A stretch of DNA of 64,000 bases, taken from NCBI RefSeq assembly GCF_030285625.1, contig NZ_CP127294.1, positions 7,658,001-7,722,000 of the forward strand, read 5' to 3'. The stretch's first letter is position 1, and every line of letters begins with the position of its first letter. The position numbers and the translations under genes were made by a program. Under the pieces are notes generated by a model that was given only the letters and a program-made list of their open reading frames with translations, searched no databases and was not told the DNA's origin. Shown here one piece after another: positions 1 to 7,607 of this stretch. This DNA comes from Amycolatopsis sp. 2-15 (GTDB taxonomy: Bacteria > Actinomycetota > Actinomycetes > Mycobacteriales > Pseudonocardiaceae).

Positions 1-13
1 TCGCTCTGTGGAC

Positions 14-493
14 TCATGCGCGCGTCGCTTTCAGCAGTTCGAACAGGTCGTCCTCCTCGGCGGGCACCAAGAGGATCCGGGCGTGCGGGCGCAGCGAGAA
101 CAGCGCCTCGTTCGCAACCCCGTCCGAGGTCACGACCAGGCCGGCCGTCATGATCCCGCGCACCGTGCAGGCCGCACCGATGGTGGCCGCCGCCTCGGCG
201 TTCTCGCCGGTGGTCGACACCAGCACGACCGTGTTGCTGTCCCTGAGCTCATCGGCGAGCGCCACCCGGTCGCCGGTCATGGTGACCAGCTCGTCGCCGG
301 TGCCGGAAACCGAGTAGAACCGCGCCTGCGCCCACTCCTCGGCGGCGGTTCGCTCGACGATGTCTTTCGCCGCGTCGTCGAGCGCCACCACCCGCGTGTT
401 GCGGGCGGCTGACAACGGGTAATCGATCCGGAATCCCGCTTCCTCGGCCGTCGCCGCGCGGGCACAACTGCTGACCAAACCACGTGACAACAC
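14..493 (-). CDS. hypothetical protein, possible Rossmann-like fold
   Basis: A 159-residue protein, last gene of a minus-strand operon starting with the ferredoxin at 2215. The GTG start at 491-493 lies about 16 bp after the Rieske oxygenase stop, so the genes are probably cotranscribed. Alternating beta/alpha pattern is visible, with stretches such as VVLVSTTGENAEAAATIGAA and ARILLVPAEEDDLFELL that look like a nucleotide- or cofactor-binding Rossmannoid fold. I do not recognise the family and see no catalytic signature. Its position suggests an accessory role for the oxygenase, which is inference. Confidence 0.6.
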   Translation of the reverse strand: MLSRGLVSSCARAATAEEAGFRIDYPLSAARNTRVVALDDAAKDIVERTAAEEWAQARFYSVSGTGDELVTMTGDRVALADELRDSNTVVLVSTTGENAEAAATIGAACTVRGIMTAGLVVTSDGVANEALFSLRPHARILLVPAEEDDLFELLKATRA

Positions 494-509
494 CGCGTTC
501 CTCGCCGTC

Positions 510-1793
510 TCAGACCGTGGTCTGCCGCACGCCCGGCTTGGCGACCATCGCCTCACCGATCCCGTCCACAAAGGACTGGTCGGCCGGCAGCACGACGGCG
601 ACCGAGCGCACCTTCTGGTGCCGGGCCCGGTTGCCCGCCGGCTCGACCCCGTCCTCGGCCAGCGCGAGCGCCGCCTTGCGGAGCTTCTGGCGCGCCTTGA
701 TGATGCCCGCGTCGGTGGCAACGAGACGCTCCTTGGTCCGGTCGACGATCGGCCCCATCGACTCCTGCAGCGACGAGTCCTGCAGCGCGATGCCCTTGAT
801 GCCGGAGTAGGTCTCGCCGCGCCGCTGCGCGTCGCGGTCCATGAGGTAGTCGTTGTCCTTGTTCGCGAGCGGCCGGTAGTTCTCGTCGTTCGCGCTGTGC
901 ACGCCCAGGCCGGCCCGCATGGCCGCGACCTCTTCGCTGTCGAGCTGGCGGGTCGGGTGGTAGTCGAAGCTCCAGGCCCAGCAGTTCTCGTCGTCGATCG
1001 GCACCCAGAAGTGGCCGTGCATCGGGTGGTCGGCACGCGGCGGGACCATGGTGAAGTTCGGCAGCACCCACGGCGTCACCCGCCAGTAGTAGTGCCCCTC
1101 CTCCGCGCTGCGGCGGGCGCCGATGAGCAAGCCGCCCTCGTAGTCGACGACCTCGAAGAACGGCTTCAGGTCCGCGCGGTTGTAGGCGTTGCCCCTCGAG
1201 CCCTTGAACAGCGGGTCGCTGTCGAGGCTGCCCGAGTGCAGGAAGGTGACGTGGCTGGAGTCGATGCCGCCTTCGAGTGCCTGCAGCCAGTTGCACTCCT
1301 GGAAGCGCTTCGACGTGAACGCCTGCCCCTCCGGAACGGTCACGAACTCCCACTCCGGCAGCGGCGGCTGCGCCTCGGGGTCACCGAAGTAGGCCCACAG
1401 CACGTCGCCGCGCTTGATCATCGGATAGGACTTGAGCTTGACGTTGGCGCAGAAGTTGCTGGTCTCGGGCTCGCTCGGGACCTCGATCGCCTGGCCGGTG
1501 TAGTCGTACTTCCAGCCGTGGTACGGGCAGCGCAGGCCGCCGGCCTCGTTGCGGCCGAACCAGAGCGAGACGCCGCGGTGCGCGCAGAACTCGTCCATCA
1601 GACCGTACCGGCCCTCCGAATCGCGGAAGGCGATCAGCCGCTCCGAGAGGATCTTGACCCGCACCGGCGGGCAATCGTTGGCGGGCAGCTCCTCGGCCAG
1701 CAGAACAGGCTGCCAGAAGCGCCGGAACAGAGCGCCCATCTTGGTGCCCGGCCCGGTTTGCGTCAGCAGTTCGTTGATCTCTGTTCGGAGCAC
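510..1793 (-). CDS. Rieske [2Fe-2S] non-heme iron oxygenase, alpha subunit (phthalate 4,5-dioxygenase/LigXa-like)
   Basis: A 427-residue aromatic-ring hydroxylase or demethylase subunit. The Rieske motif C-x-H-(17)-C-x2-H is intact at residues about 69-91 (EFCAHRGVSLWFG through RCPYHGWKYD). The block NWLQALEGGIDSSHVTFLH near residue 170 matches the bridging Asp and iron-binding His region of the phthalate dioxygenase group. Length fits that group. A ferredoxin gene lies directly upstream in the operon, but no reductase gene is nearby, so electrons probably come from a reductase encoded elsewhere. The substrate cannot be read from sequence; an aromatic acid or methoxy-aromatic is typical of the family. 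Confidence 0.9.
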   Translation of the reverse strand: MLRTEINELLTQTGPGTKMGALFRRFWQPVLLAEELPANDCPPVRVKILSERLIAFRDSEGRYGLMDEFCAHRGVSLWFGRNEAGGLRCPYHGWKYDYTGQAIEVPSEPETSNFCANVKLKSYPMIKRGDVLWAYFGDPEAQPPLPEWEFVTVPEGQAFTSKRFQECNWLQALEGGIDSSHVTFLHSGSLDSDPLFKGSRGNAYNRADLKPFFEVVDYEGGLLIGARRSAEEGHYYWRVTPWVLPNFTMVPPRADHPMHGHFWVPIDDENCWAWSFDYHPTRQLDSEEVAAMRAGLGVHSANDENYRPLANKDNDYLMDRDAQRRGETYSGIKGIALQDSSLQESMGPIVDRTKERLVATDAGIIKARQKLRKAALALAEDGVEPAGNRARHQKVRSVAVVLPADQSFVDGIGEAMVAKPGVRQTTV

Positions 1794-1888
1794 GCTGAAG
1801 TCCTTTCACGCCGGCGATCGCGAAGCCGTTATAGGATTGAATATCAGACCATTGAACCACTGGCAATGACGAGTTCCCCGCGCCGAGG

Positions 1889-2215
1889 TCAGACGACCTG
1901 CTCCCCGGGCACGTCCACGGTGAGCCCGTCGAGCTGCGGCGTCACCTCGATCTGACACGAGAGGCGGCTCCCGGCCCGCCGGTCGCCGACCGCGAGATCA
2001 AGGAGGTCGTCCTCCATGTCGCCGACTTCGCCGACCTGATCCCGGTACTCCTCCCGCACCCACACATGGCAGGTGCCACACGAAAGGCAGCCCCCGCACT
2101 CGCCGATGATCCCCGGCACCCCCGCGCGCACGGCCGCGCTCATGACGCTCTCCCCCACGGAGGCGTCGACCGCCCGCTCCTCGCCGGCGTCGTCGACGTA
2201 CACGACCTTCGGCAT
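1889..2215 (-). CDS. 2Fe-2S ferredoxin (adrenodoxin/putidaredoxin type)
   Basis: A 108-residue ferredoxin starting at ATG 2213-2215. The cluster-binding pattern C-x5-C-x2-C is visible in ECGGCLSCGTCHVW (residues about 39-50), with a fourth Cys in RLSCQIEV near residue 86. The segment has an extra Cys between the first and second ligands. It is the first gene of the oxygenase operon, 95 bp upstream of the Rieske gene, and presumably passes electrons to that enzyme. Confidence 0.9.
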   Translation of the reverse strand: MPKVVYVDDAGEERAVDASVGESVMSAAVRAGVPGIIGECGGCLSCGTCHVWVREEYRDQVGEVGDMEDDLLDLAVGDRRAGSRLSCQIEVTPQLDGLTVDVPGEQVV

Positions 2216-2320
2216 GTCCACTCCTAGCCGCTGACTAATGGACTTACCAATATACCGGTTAGCTTCGGGTGCGCAAGACGCCAAGAGCCTGGCGGCCTCC
2301 TGCCGGACGCGGGCAGGCCA

Positions 2321-2930
2321 ATGGACAACTTCGCCCACCGCCGGTTCGCCCAGCGCGACGCCGCCGCGGACCGCGAGAACAGCCAGGTGCTGAGCTTCGT
2401 CACGTTCGCGGTGATGCACATGTATGTCGGCAGCGACGCCGAATGGCTGGCCTACGACGATCCGCTCACCCCCGGCCGGCTCGCGGTGCTGGACCCCGCC
2501 GCGTGCGATCGGCCGGGCGCGCCGATCGGCGACGAGGGCGCGGGCGACCGCCTGGCCGCAGTCACGGGTGTCGGCGCGGCTGGCGGAGCTGCTGACGTCC
2601 GGCGCGGTGCACGTCGCGGTCGATCTCGCGCCGCCGCTGTTCGGTTTCCACGCCACGGCCCACCTGTGTCTCACCGTCACCCCCGGCGACCTCGAGGCCA
2701 CCGGCCGCGCGTTGTCGCTGCACCCGGAAACGACGTTCTCCGCCGCCGTCACCGGCGCGGCCAACCTGCTGATCACCGTCACGTGCCGCGACGGTGAGGC
2801 GCTCTACACCTTCGTGACGACCAAGGTCGGCGTGCTCCCGGCCGTGCGGCAGGTCGAGGTGGTGCCGGTGCTGCGCCGGCTCAAGCAGTCGAGCACGCGG
2901 GTCCACGAGGGGCGCCTGGTGATCGAGTGA
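2321..2930 (+). pseudogene. decayed Lrp/AsnC-family regulator (two-repeat actinobacterial type)
   Basis: Two reading frames together resemble a tandem-repeat AsnC regulator. The 2321 frame holds the end of a first ligand-binding half (MYVGSDAEWLAYDDPLTP) and part of the second helix-turn-helix (GDRLAAVTGV). Around 2570 the similarity moves to another frame, which continues to 2930 as a ligand-binding half (ARLAELLTSGAVHVAVDL onward). The N-terminal helix-turn-helix is missing and the middle one is shortened. It lies divergent to the ferredoxin/Rieske operon, where a regulator of that operon would be expected, so it may be its inactivated former regulator. Confidence 0.65.
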
Positions 2931-3074
2931 GCCGTATCGCCTGGCCCCTCAGGGAACCGACAACGGAATCCCGACGTCTCAGACCGGACGAGTGTTACAT
3001 TACCGGCACGGAATGTCACTCGGCCTCGCCGGTGACCTCCGCCTGGCGAGCGGGACTGCGCGGAAGGAAGCTCT

Positions 3075-3383
3075 GTGGGGTTCGAGGTCGATGTCGAGAA
3101 CATCAGCAACGCCGCGGCCAAGCTCGGCCAGGGGACGCCACCGGCGCTCTCCGCGCCGGGGTCACCGAACGTGGGCGGCACCGATCGGGCCGGTGGCTTC
3201 GCGGGCGACTACGAGGTCTGGCTGCTGACCCGGCAGGAAGATCTGGACGCGGCGCGCCAGCAGGTCGAAAGTCTCGTCGAAACCATCGGCAACGCGGCGA
3301 AGAGTTATGACAGCAGCGACGACGAAGCACGCGGCGTCTTCCTGAAGGCACTGGACAGCGGTTTCGAACGGATCGACCGGTGA
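3075..3383 (+). CDS. small WXG100/EspC-like helical protein, probable type VII secretion partner
   Basis: A 102-residue protein with GTG start preceded by a strong ribosome-binding site (GGAAGGAAG at 3062-3070). It is mostly helical after residue 45, with a glycine/proline-rich loop in the middle. Its stop overlaps the start of the DUF4474 protein by 4 bp, so the two are translationally coupled. Actinobacterial type VII effectors are commonly encoded with such a small helical partner. I do not see a clear WXG tripeptide here, so the assignment rests on size, helicity and context. Confidence 0.65.
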   Translation: MGFEVDVENISNAAAKLGQGTPPALSAPGSPNVGGTDRAGGFAGDYEVWLLTRQEDLDAARQQVESLVETIGNAAKSYDSSDDEARGVFLKALDSGFERIDR

Positions 3384-4699
3384 CGGCGGTGTTCGACAAG
3401 ATCCGTGAGCTCGCTGGCAAAGTGGAAAAGGGCAGCACGACCGAGCTGGACGATCGGGCCCGCGCGTGCAGAGCCACCAAGGAATCGGTGAAGGACGCCA
3501 AGGCGCTGCTGGAGAGCGTCCGCACCCAGCTGAGCGAGAGCTGGCACGGCGGGGCCGGAGAGTCGGCCCTTTCGTCGCTGGACGCCTTCAAGAAGAACCG
3601 CGAGGACCAGGTCGAGGACCTCGAGGAGTCGGCGAAGTCGTTCGAAGTCGCGCGCGACGCGCTGGCCAAGGCGCAGTCCGACGCGAGGAGCCACCGCGAG
3701 GACGCCGAGAAACTGCAGGCGAAGCTCGACAACGTGTGGAACGACCTCTCCCACGGCAAGGGCAACATCGTGTTGGCCTGGGCTCAGGACAAGTTCATCA
3801 AGGCCGAGGCCCTCGTCCTGCTCGCCGATCTGCAGCGGGTGGTCACCACCTACGACGCGGTCCTGCTCGCCGAAGGATTCAAGCTCCGCAACAGAACGGG
3901 CCAGGTGTGGGAGCTCGCCGGCTCCGAGAAACGGAACCCGGCCGAGATCGCGGCGATCATCCTGCGGGAGATCCCCGGCCTCGCCGCCCTCGTCGCGAAG
4001 AACCCGAAGCTCGATCTCGCGCTGCTCAAAGGAGATTGGGACACGATCATGCGCGACCCCGAGGTCGCGCAGAAGATCTACGACTACTTCGGCTTCAAGT
4101 ACGTCGAAAGCGGCGACTTCTACACCACCGGCGAGCACTCGGTGCAGAGCTACCTCGGCTGGCACGACATCTACGACAAGATGGAGAAGCTCATCGGCGC
4201 GGACCTCGACCGCACCAGCGCCCAGGGCGACAACATGGAGTTCACCGACCCCAAGACCGGGAAGCAGTACCGGCTGGAACTGTGGAAGGGCAGCTACGGG
4301 TTCGGCGGCGCGTTCGGCGGCGAAGTCGGGTTCTACACCCGCGACTCGGGGTCCCAGGATCCGTCCGGCTACTTCTCCGCCGCCCAGGGCGACGACCAGA
4401 TCAAGGTGACCCAGCAGATCTACGACAAGCAGAGCGGCAAGGTCTACTTCACCAACGACGGCCAGGGCGCCGACGGCACCGACAAGCGGCACTTCTGGAA
4501 CCTGGCGATCCGCTCCGAGCCGGGCGTGCACCCCGACCAGCTGGGCCAGCGAGCCACCATCGAGGTGCGCGACACCGACATGCGCGACCGGATCTACAAC
4601 GAGATGACGCGCTACGCCGCCGCGCACCCCGAAGAGAACCTCAGCGTCACGAAGGTGTCCGACCACCCGCCCGTGCTCAGCTACGACTGGCAGAAGTGA
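3380..4699 (+). CDS. WXG-containing protein with C-terminal DUF4474 domain, probable type VII secreted effector
   Basis: A 439-residue protein. Residues 1-150 are strongly helical and charged, with a WxG element (SESWHGGAGESAL near residue 55) typical of LXG/WXG-type type VII substrates. The C-terminal half (about residues 235-439) has the DUF4474 signature: YDYFGFKYVESGDFYTTGEH, then the conserved RLELWKGSYGFGGAFGGEVG segment. DUF4474 has no established activity that I know of. No signal peptide is present, consistent with type VII export. The upstream small helical protein is coupled. The reverse-strand gene at 4709-5011 ends 10 bp away. Confidence 0.75.
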   Translation: MTAVFDKIRELAGKVEKGSTTELDDRARACRATKESVKDAKALLESVRTQLSESWHGGAGESALSSLDAFKKNREDQVEDLEESAKSFEVARDALAKAQSDARSHREDAEKLQAKLDNVWNDLSHGKGNIVLAWAQDKFIKAEALVLLADLQRVVTTYDAVLLAEGFKLRNRTGQVWELAGSEKRNPAEIAAIILREIPGLAALVAKNPKLDLALLKGDWDTIMRDPEVAQKIYDYFGFKYVESGDFYTTGEHSVQSYLGWHDIYDKMEKLIGADLDRTSAQGDNMEFTDPKTGKQYRLELWKGSYGFGGAFGGEVGFYTRDSGSQDPSGYFSAAQGDDQIKVTQQIYDKQSGKVYFTNDGQGADGTDKRHFWNLAIRSEPGVHPDQLGQRATIEVRDTDMRDRIYNEMTRYAAAHPEENLSVTKVSDHPPVLSYDWQK

Positions 4700-4708
4700 A
4701 CCGCGGGG

Positions 4709-5011
4709 TCACAACGAGGTCAGCGGCTTGAACTCCCACGGCTCGTCGTCGTCTTCGCGCCTCCCCCGACCTTCACGACTCACACGGCCTTCGCGGCTCC
4801 CCCGCGCCGGAACCTCGCGGTCGGCGAGACCGGCGAACACCTCGGCGGCGTCGATCAGCCCGGCGACCTCGTCGGCGACGCCCCGGCCGTACCGCTCGTC
4901 GACCTCTTCCAGCCCTTCACGCAACACGGCGACCGCGGCGTTCCTAACGCGGGCGCGCAACGTGCGGGCCAGCTCTTCCGCCGTCTCGCCGGCCCGTCTC
5001 GACTCAGTCAT
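4709..5011 (-). CDS. hypothetical 100-residue charged helical protein
   Basis: Starts at ATG 5009-5011; a GTG two codons upstream is an alternative. The first 65 residues are helical ([20 protein letters not shown]). An Arg/Glu/Gly-rich linker follows and the end is acidic-aromatic ([14 protein letters not shown]). It is convergent with the DUF4474 effector gene. Family unknown. A cognate immunity or chaperone role for the effector is possible but has no direct support. Confidence 0.5.
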   Translation of the reverse strand: MTESRRAGETAEELARTLRARVRNAAVAVLREGLEEVDERYGRGVADEVAGLIDAAEVFAGLADREVPARGSREGRVSREGRGRREDDDEPWEFKPLTSL

Positions 5012-5088
5012 GGCCACACCCTATCCGGCCGGAGCGGGCGAAAAGGCCCATTTCGCACAGCGGACCAGGTGACCCCGCGGCCGCACGG

Positions 5089-5418
5089 TCAGAACACCAG
5101 AACCGGTTTGACCGTCTTCCCGGACGCGGCGTCGGCGGCGGCCTGGTTGATCTCCTCGAAACGGTAGCGGCCCTGGATGCGCTCCAGTGGCAGCGCGCCG
5201 CGGCGGTAGGCGTCCACGAGGAAGGAGACGAACGTCTCCGGCTCGCTGTCGCCGAGGGTCACGCCGCGGATCGTCCGTCCCGGCAGCAGCCTCGGGACGT
5301 CGAAGCTGCCGCGGCTGCCGGTTCGGGGTGCGCCGACGACGGCGCAGCAGCCGCCGACAGCGAGGGCCCCGAGGCGTTCGTCCCGCACCGGCACCACACC
5401 TGTCGTCTCGACGACGTG
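5089..5418 (-). pseudogene. 3' remnant of a zinc-type alcohol dehydrogenase (aryl-alcohol dehydrogenase-like)
   Basis: The minus strand encodes the last ~110 residues of an MDR-family alcohol dehydrogenase: [18 protein letters not shown], a glycine-rich turn [12 protein letters not shown], then a C-terminal block ending [20 protein letters not shown]. The catalytic zinc Cys, the structural zinc lobe and most of the Rossmann fold are absent. Upstream of 5418 the frame continues only as antisense of the aldehyde dehydrogenase remnant, so the gene is cut there. Confidence 0.7.
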
Positions 5419-5430
5419 GGCGGCTCCGCG

Positions 5431-5660
5431 GTCTTCGGTCCGCTGCTGTCCGTCCTCGAGTTCGACACCGAGGACGAGGCCGTGGCGATCGCCAACGGCG
5501 TCGAATACGGCCTGACCGCCGCCGTCTGGATCAACGGCTCCTCCCGCCACTACGTCGGCACCCCGTTCGGCGGGTTCAAGTCCTCCGGCATCGGCCCGAG
5601 GAATGCGTGGAAGAACTGCTGAGCTTCACCGAAACCAAGGCGGTGCACGTCGTGTACCGG
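5431..5660 (+). pseudogene. 3' remnant of an aldehyde dehydrogenase
   Basis: The plus strand encodes a C-terminal ALDH fragment: [20 protein letters not shown] and [13 protein letters not shown] are family blocks. The catalytic Cys and Glu regions are missing. Two further lesions are visible. Between AAVW and INGSS the roughly 20 residues normally separating two similar Val-Trp motifs are gone, probably an in-frame deletion. After GFKSSGIG a one-base shift near 5597 throws the frame off, while the correct C-terminus ([16 protein letters not shown]) continues in another frame. The 5' end is cut at the same place as the divergent alcohol dehydrogenase remnant. Confidence 0.75.
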
Positions 5661-5690
5661 TGGCCACCGGGACAGCGGCGAGGAATTCGC

Positions 5691-5731
5691 AGTCGTGCGG
5701 CCGGGAACGGTGGGTTCCCGGCCGCACGACT
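5691..5731. terminator. 18-bp perfect inverted repeat, probable bidirectional transcription stop
   Basis: Arms 5691-5708 and 5714-5731 are perfectly complementary with a 5-base loop. It sits immediately after the stop of the minus-strand secreted-protein gene (5736) and after the plus-strand aldehyde dehydrogenase remnant. There is no long U tract, as is usual for actinobacterial hairpin terminators. Confidence 0.7.
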
Positions 5732-5735
5732 CGGT

Positions 5736-6026
5736 TCACTGCGCGCCCAGAGCGCAAGCATGCCGCGCGTCGGTGGCGGACACCCCGAGGACTTCCAGGC
5801 CGACTTCGCAGACGGTCGGGAAACCGTGGGCAGCGGTGTTGCAGGCGCTCGTCGACTTCGGGCCGACGATGTATCCGGCCCCCGCCAGATAGAACTCACA
5901 GCTCAACGCCGTCCGCGGAGCGGCCGCGGACGCCGGCGCCGCCGAGGCCGCCGTCGCACCGGCCACACAGAGCGTCCCGGTCGCCAGGACCGCGACTCCG
6001 AGCTTCACCGACAGTGTTTTCGTCAT
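5736..6026 (-). CDS. small secreted protein with signal peptide
   Basis: A 96-residue protein from ATG 6024-6026 with a strong purine-rich ribosome-binding site just upstream. Residues 1-32 form a Sec signal peptide: MTKTLSVK, then a hydrophobic stretch ending ATAASAAPA. The mature part contains four cysteines that could form two disulfides, plus aromatic and glycine residues (LSCEFYLAGAGYIVGPK). No recognised family. Confidence 0.75.
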   Translation of the reverse strand: MTKTLSVKLGVAVLATGTLCVAGATAASAAPASAAAPRTALSCEFYLAGAGYIVGPKSTSACNTAAHGFPTVCEVGLEVLGVSATDARHACALGAQ

Positions 6027-6187
6027 ATCCCTCTCCCCCTGCGGATTGTGTCCGCGCCAGGGTAACCAGAAGCCGCGACAGATCTGTGCGGTTTGCCGAA
6101 AATGACCACGTGCCGCCGAGTTAGAGTGACCGCGCCCGGTCGACACCGGAAACGCAGTGGCCGGCCCGATTCTCGCGGAGGTTCTCG

Positions 6188-6847
6188 ATGCGTAACGGTG
6201 TCCGCAGGGGTCGTGTCGCGCCGCTGCTCGGGGGTGCCGTCGTGGTCATGGCGAGCCTCGCCGGCGGAGGTTGCGGGTCGATTCGCCTGGAGGCGCAGGA
6301 AAACAAGGACACGGTGTCGTTGAGCGCGGCCAAGAACCGCGACAGCGCGGCGCTGCCCTGCGCTCAGATCTTGGCCGCGGTCACCGAGACCGCGACGCTC
6401 ACGCGGCCGCTCGACGGCCGCGCGTTGACGGATCGCTCGACGGGAGCGCCGATCCAGTACTTCGACGGCGCCGCGCTCGCGGCGATCGCCTACCTTCTCG
6501 CGGGTTTCCGATTCGACCGCGACCAGTTCGACACGCAAAGCTCCGCGGCGCCCATGGGCCCGCAAACCCCCGTTGCGTGGAGCCGCGTCTACACCCACGA
6601 CGGTGTCGGCGACCTGGTCGTGACCCAAGCCCTGCCCGGCAGCGGAGTTCTCGACTGGCCCGCGGACGGGACGAGCGGGGTCGGGCGTATGGGCGCCCAG
6701 GTGCGACGCGGCGGGTCCGCGGTCGGGCTGGCGTGGACGGCCGGCGGGTTCGAGTTCGCGGTGTATTCCGAGGCCGGCAACACGCTGACCCAGACCGCGC
6801 TCCCGGTGAGCGAACTGGTCCGCGTCGCGGAGAGCGTCGAACTCTAG
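6188..6847 (+). CDS. putative lipoprotein of unknown function
   Basis: A 219-residue protein with a typical lipoprotein signal: basic N-terminus (MRNGVRRGR), hydrophobic segment and lipobox LAGGGC with acylated Cys29. The mature domain is alpha/beta-like with alternating short strands and several Trp residues. It follows the general layout of actinobacterial DUF-type surface lipoproteins, but I do not recognise the family. It is transcribed divergently from the secreted protein at 5736-6026. Confidence 0.75.
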   Translation: MRNGVRRGRVAPLLGGAVVVMASLAGGGCGSIRLEAQENKDTVSLSAAKNRDSAALPCAQILAAVTETATLTRPLDGRALTDRSTGAPIQYFDGAALAAIAYLLAGFRFDRDQFDTQSSAAPMGPQTPVAWSRVYTHDGVGDLVVTQALPGSGVLDWPADGTSGVGRMGAQVRRGGSAVGLAWTAGGFEFAVYSEAGNTLTQTALPVSELVRVAESVEL

Positions 6848-6921
6848 CTGGGCCACCCACCTTCTTGGGGTGCAACGGAGTGCATTCCCGTTTCCGCATG
6901 CCCTTCGCCTGTCCCGAAAAG

Positions 6922-6957
6922 GTCCGGCCCCGCGACCGGTGGGTCGCAGGGCCGGGG
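6922..6957 (-). terminator. hairpin terminator after the lectin gene
   Basis: A GC-rich interrupted inverted repeat (CCGGCCC..CGACC with GGTCG...GGCCGG) lies just beyond the lectin stop at 6969. On the minus strand it is followed by CCTTTTC, giving a short U run. Confidence 0.6.
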
Positions 6958-6968
6958 TCAGTCAGGCG

Positions 6969-7436
6969 TCACACCGCGTCGATCACCCAGCGGGACGCCA
7001 AACCGATGGTGGACTGGAAAACGACCTGTGCGCCGACCTTTCCGCTGGCGTCCAGGTATTTGCCGCTTTGCGTGTGCCGGATGGAGGTCGGGCTGCTGCC
7101 GGTGGTGGTCCATTTCTGGTAGGCGCCACCGTTGCACGGGTAGGTGTAGACGTCGGTGCCGTTTCCGTCGAGGCACTGGCCCGAGGCCGGGTTGGTGAAG
7201 ATTCCGCCGGCGATGCGCCACACCTGTTTCGCGCTGCGGTCGCAGGTGCCGAGGACGAGGTTGCCCTTGCCGCCGGAGATGTTCACCTGCAGGCAGGAGT
7301 TGCTGCTGTTTCCGTTGATCACCTGGTAGTTGCCCGCGGCCTGGGCGGAGGTCGCCCCGGCGACCAGGAGGGCGGAGCCGAAGGCGACGGCGGCACCCGC
7401 GGCGGCGATTCGCGTGCGGTTTCCCCTGAATTCCAT
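6969..7436 (-). CDS. secreted ricin B-type (beta-trefoil) carbohydrate-binding protein
   Basis: A 155-residue protein. Residues 1-33 are a signal peptide ending TSAQAAG. The mature part is a single ricin B lectin domain with (Q/R)-x-W repeats: KQVWRI, YQKWTT and SRWVI. Cysteines in SCLQV/LGTCD, QCLDG and YPCNG match the family's disulfide-forming pairs. It has no attached catalytic domain. It probably binds polysaccharide outside the cell. The promoter carries three 11-bp-spaced repeats like those at two other promoters in this region, which suggests SARP control together with the sugar importer. Confidence 0.9.
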   Translation of the reverse strand: MEFRGNRTRIAAAGAAVAFGSALLVAGATSAQAAGNYQVINGNSSNSCLQVNISGGKGNLVLGTCDRSAKQVWRIAGGIFTNPASGQCLDGNGTDVYTYPCNGGAYQKWTTTGSSPTSIRHTQSGKYLDASGKVGAQVVFQSTIGLASRWVIDAV

Positions 7437-7499
7437 GGTAACTCCCCTTGCCGTGTCGAGTTTTGTTTTCCGGCCTCAAAAGCAATTTATCGAGCCGTT

Positions 7500-7526
7500 C
7501 TACAAACCCACTACACACGTTCTACA
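7500..7526 (-). promoter_or_regulatory. SARP-type direct repeats upstream of the lectin gene
   Basis: CTACA occurs at 7500, 7511 and 7522 (TGTAG on the minus strand, the direction of the lectin gene), exactly 11 bp apart. About 8 bases after the gene-proximal copy the minus strand reads GATAAATT, a plausible -10 element. SARP activators bind direct repeats spaced one helical turn apart placed just upstream of the -10. The lectin start codon is 64 bp downstream. Confidence 0.65.
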
Positions 7527-7558
7527 GGGCAATTTCCCCAAGAAATGCACGAAAACGA

Positions 7559-7592
7559 CTGTGGGGCCCGAGGAAACCCTCGGGCCCCACAG
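7559..7592 (-). terminator. 15-bp perfect hairpin terminator
   Basis: Arms 7559-7573 and 7578-7592 are perfectly complementary around an AAAC loop, 15 bp past the stop of the minus-strand gene at 7608. On the minus strand the hairpin is followed by GTTTTCG, giving a short U run. Confidence 0.85.
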
Positions 7593-7607
7593 GCCTTCCG
7601 GCTCGGG

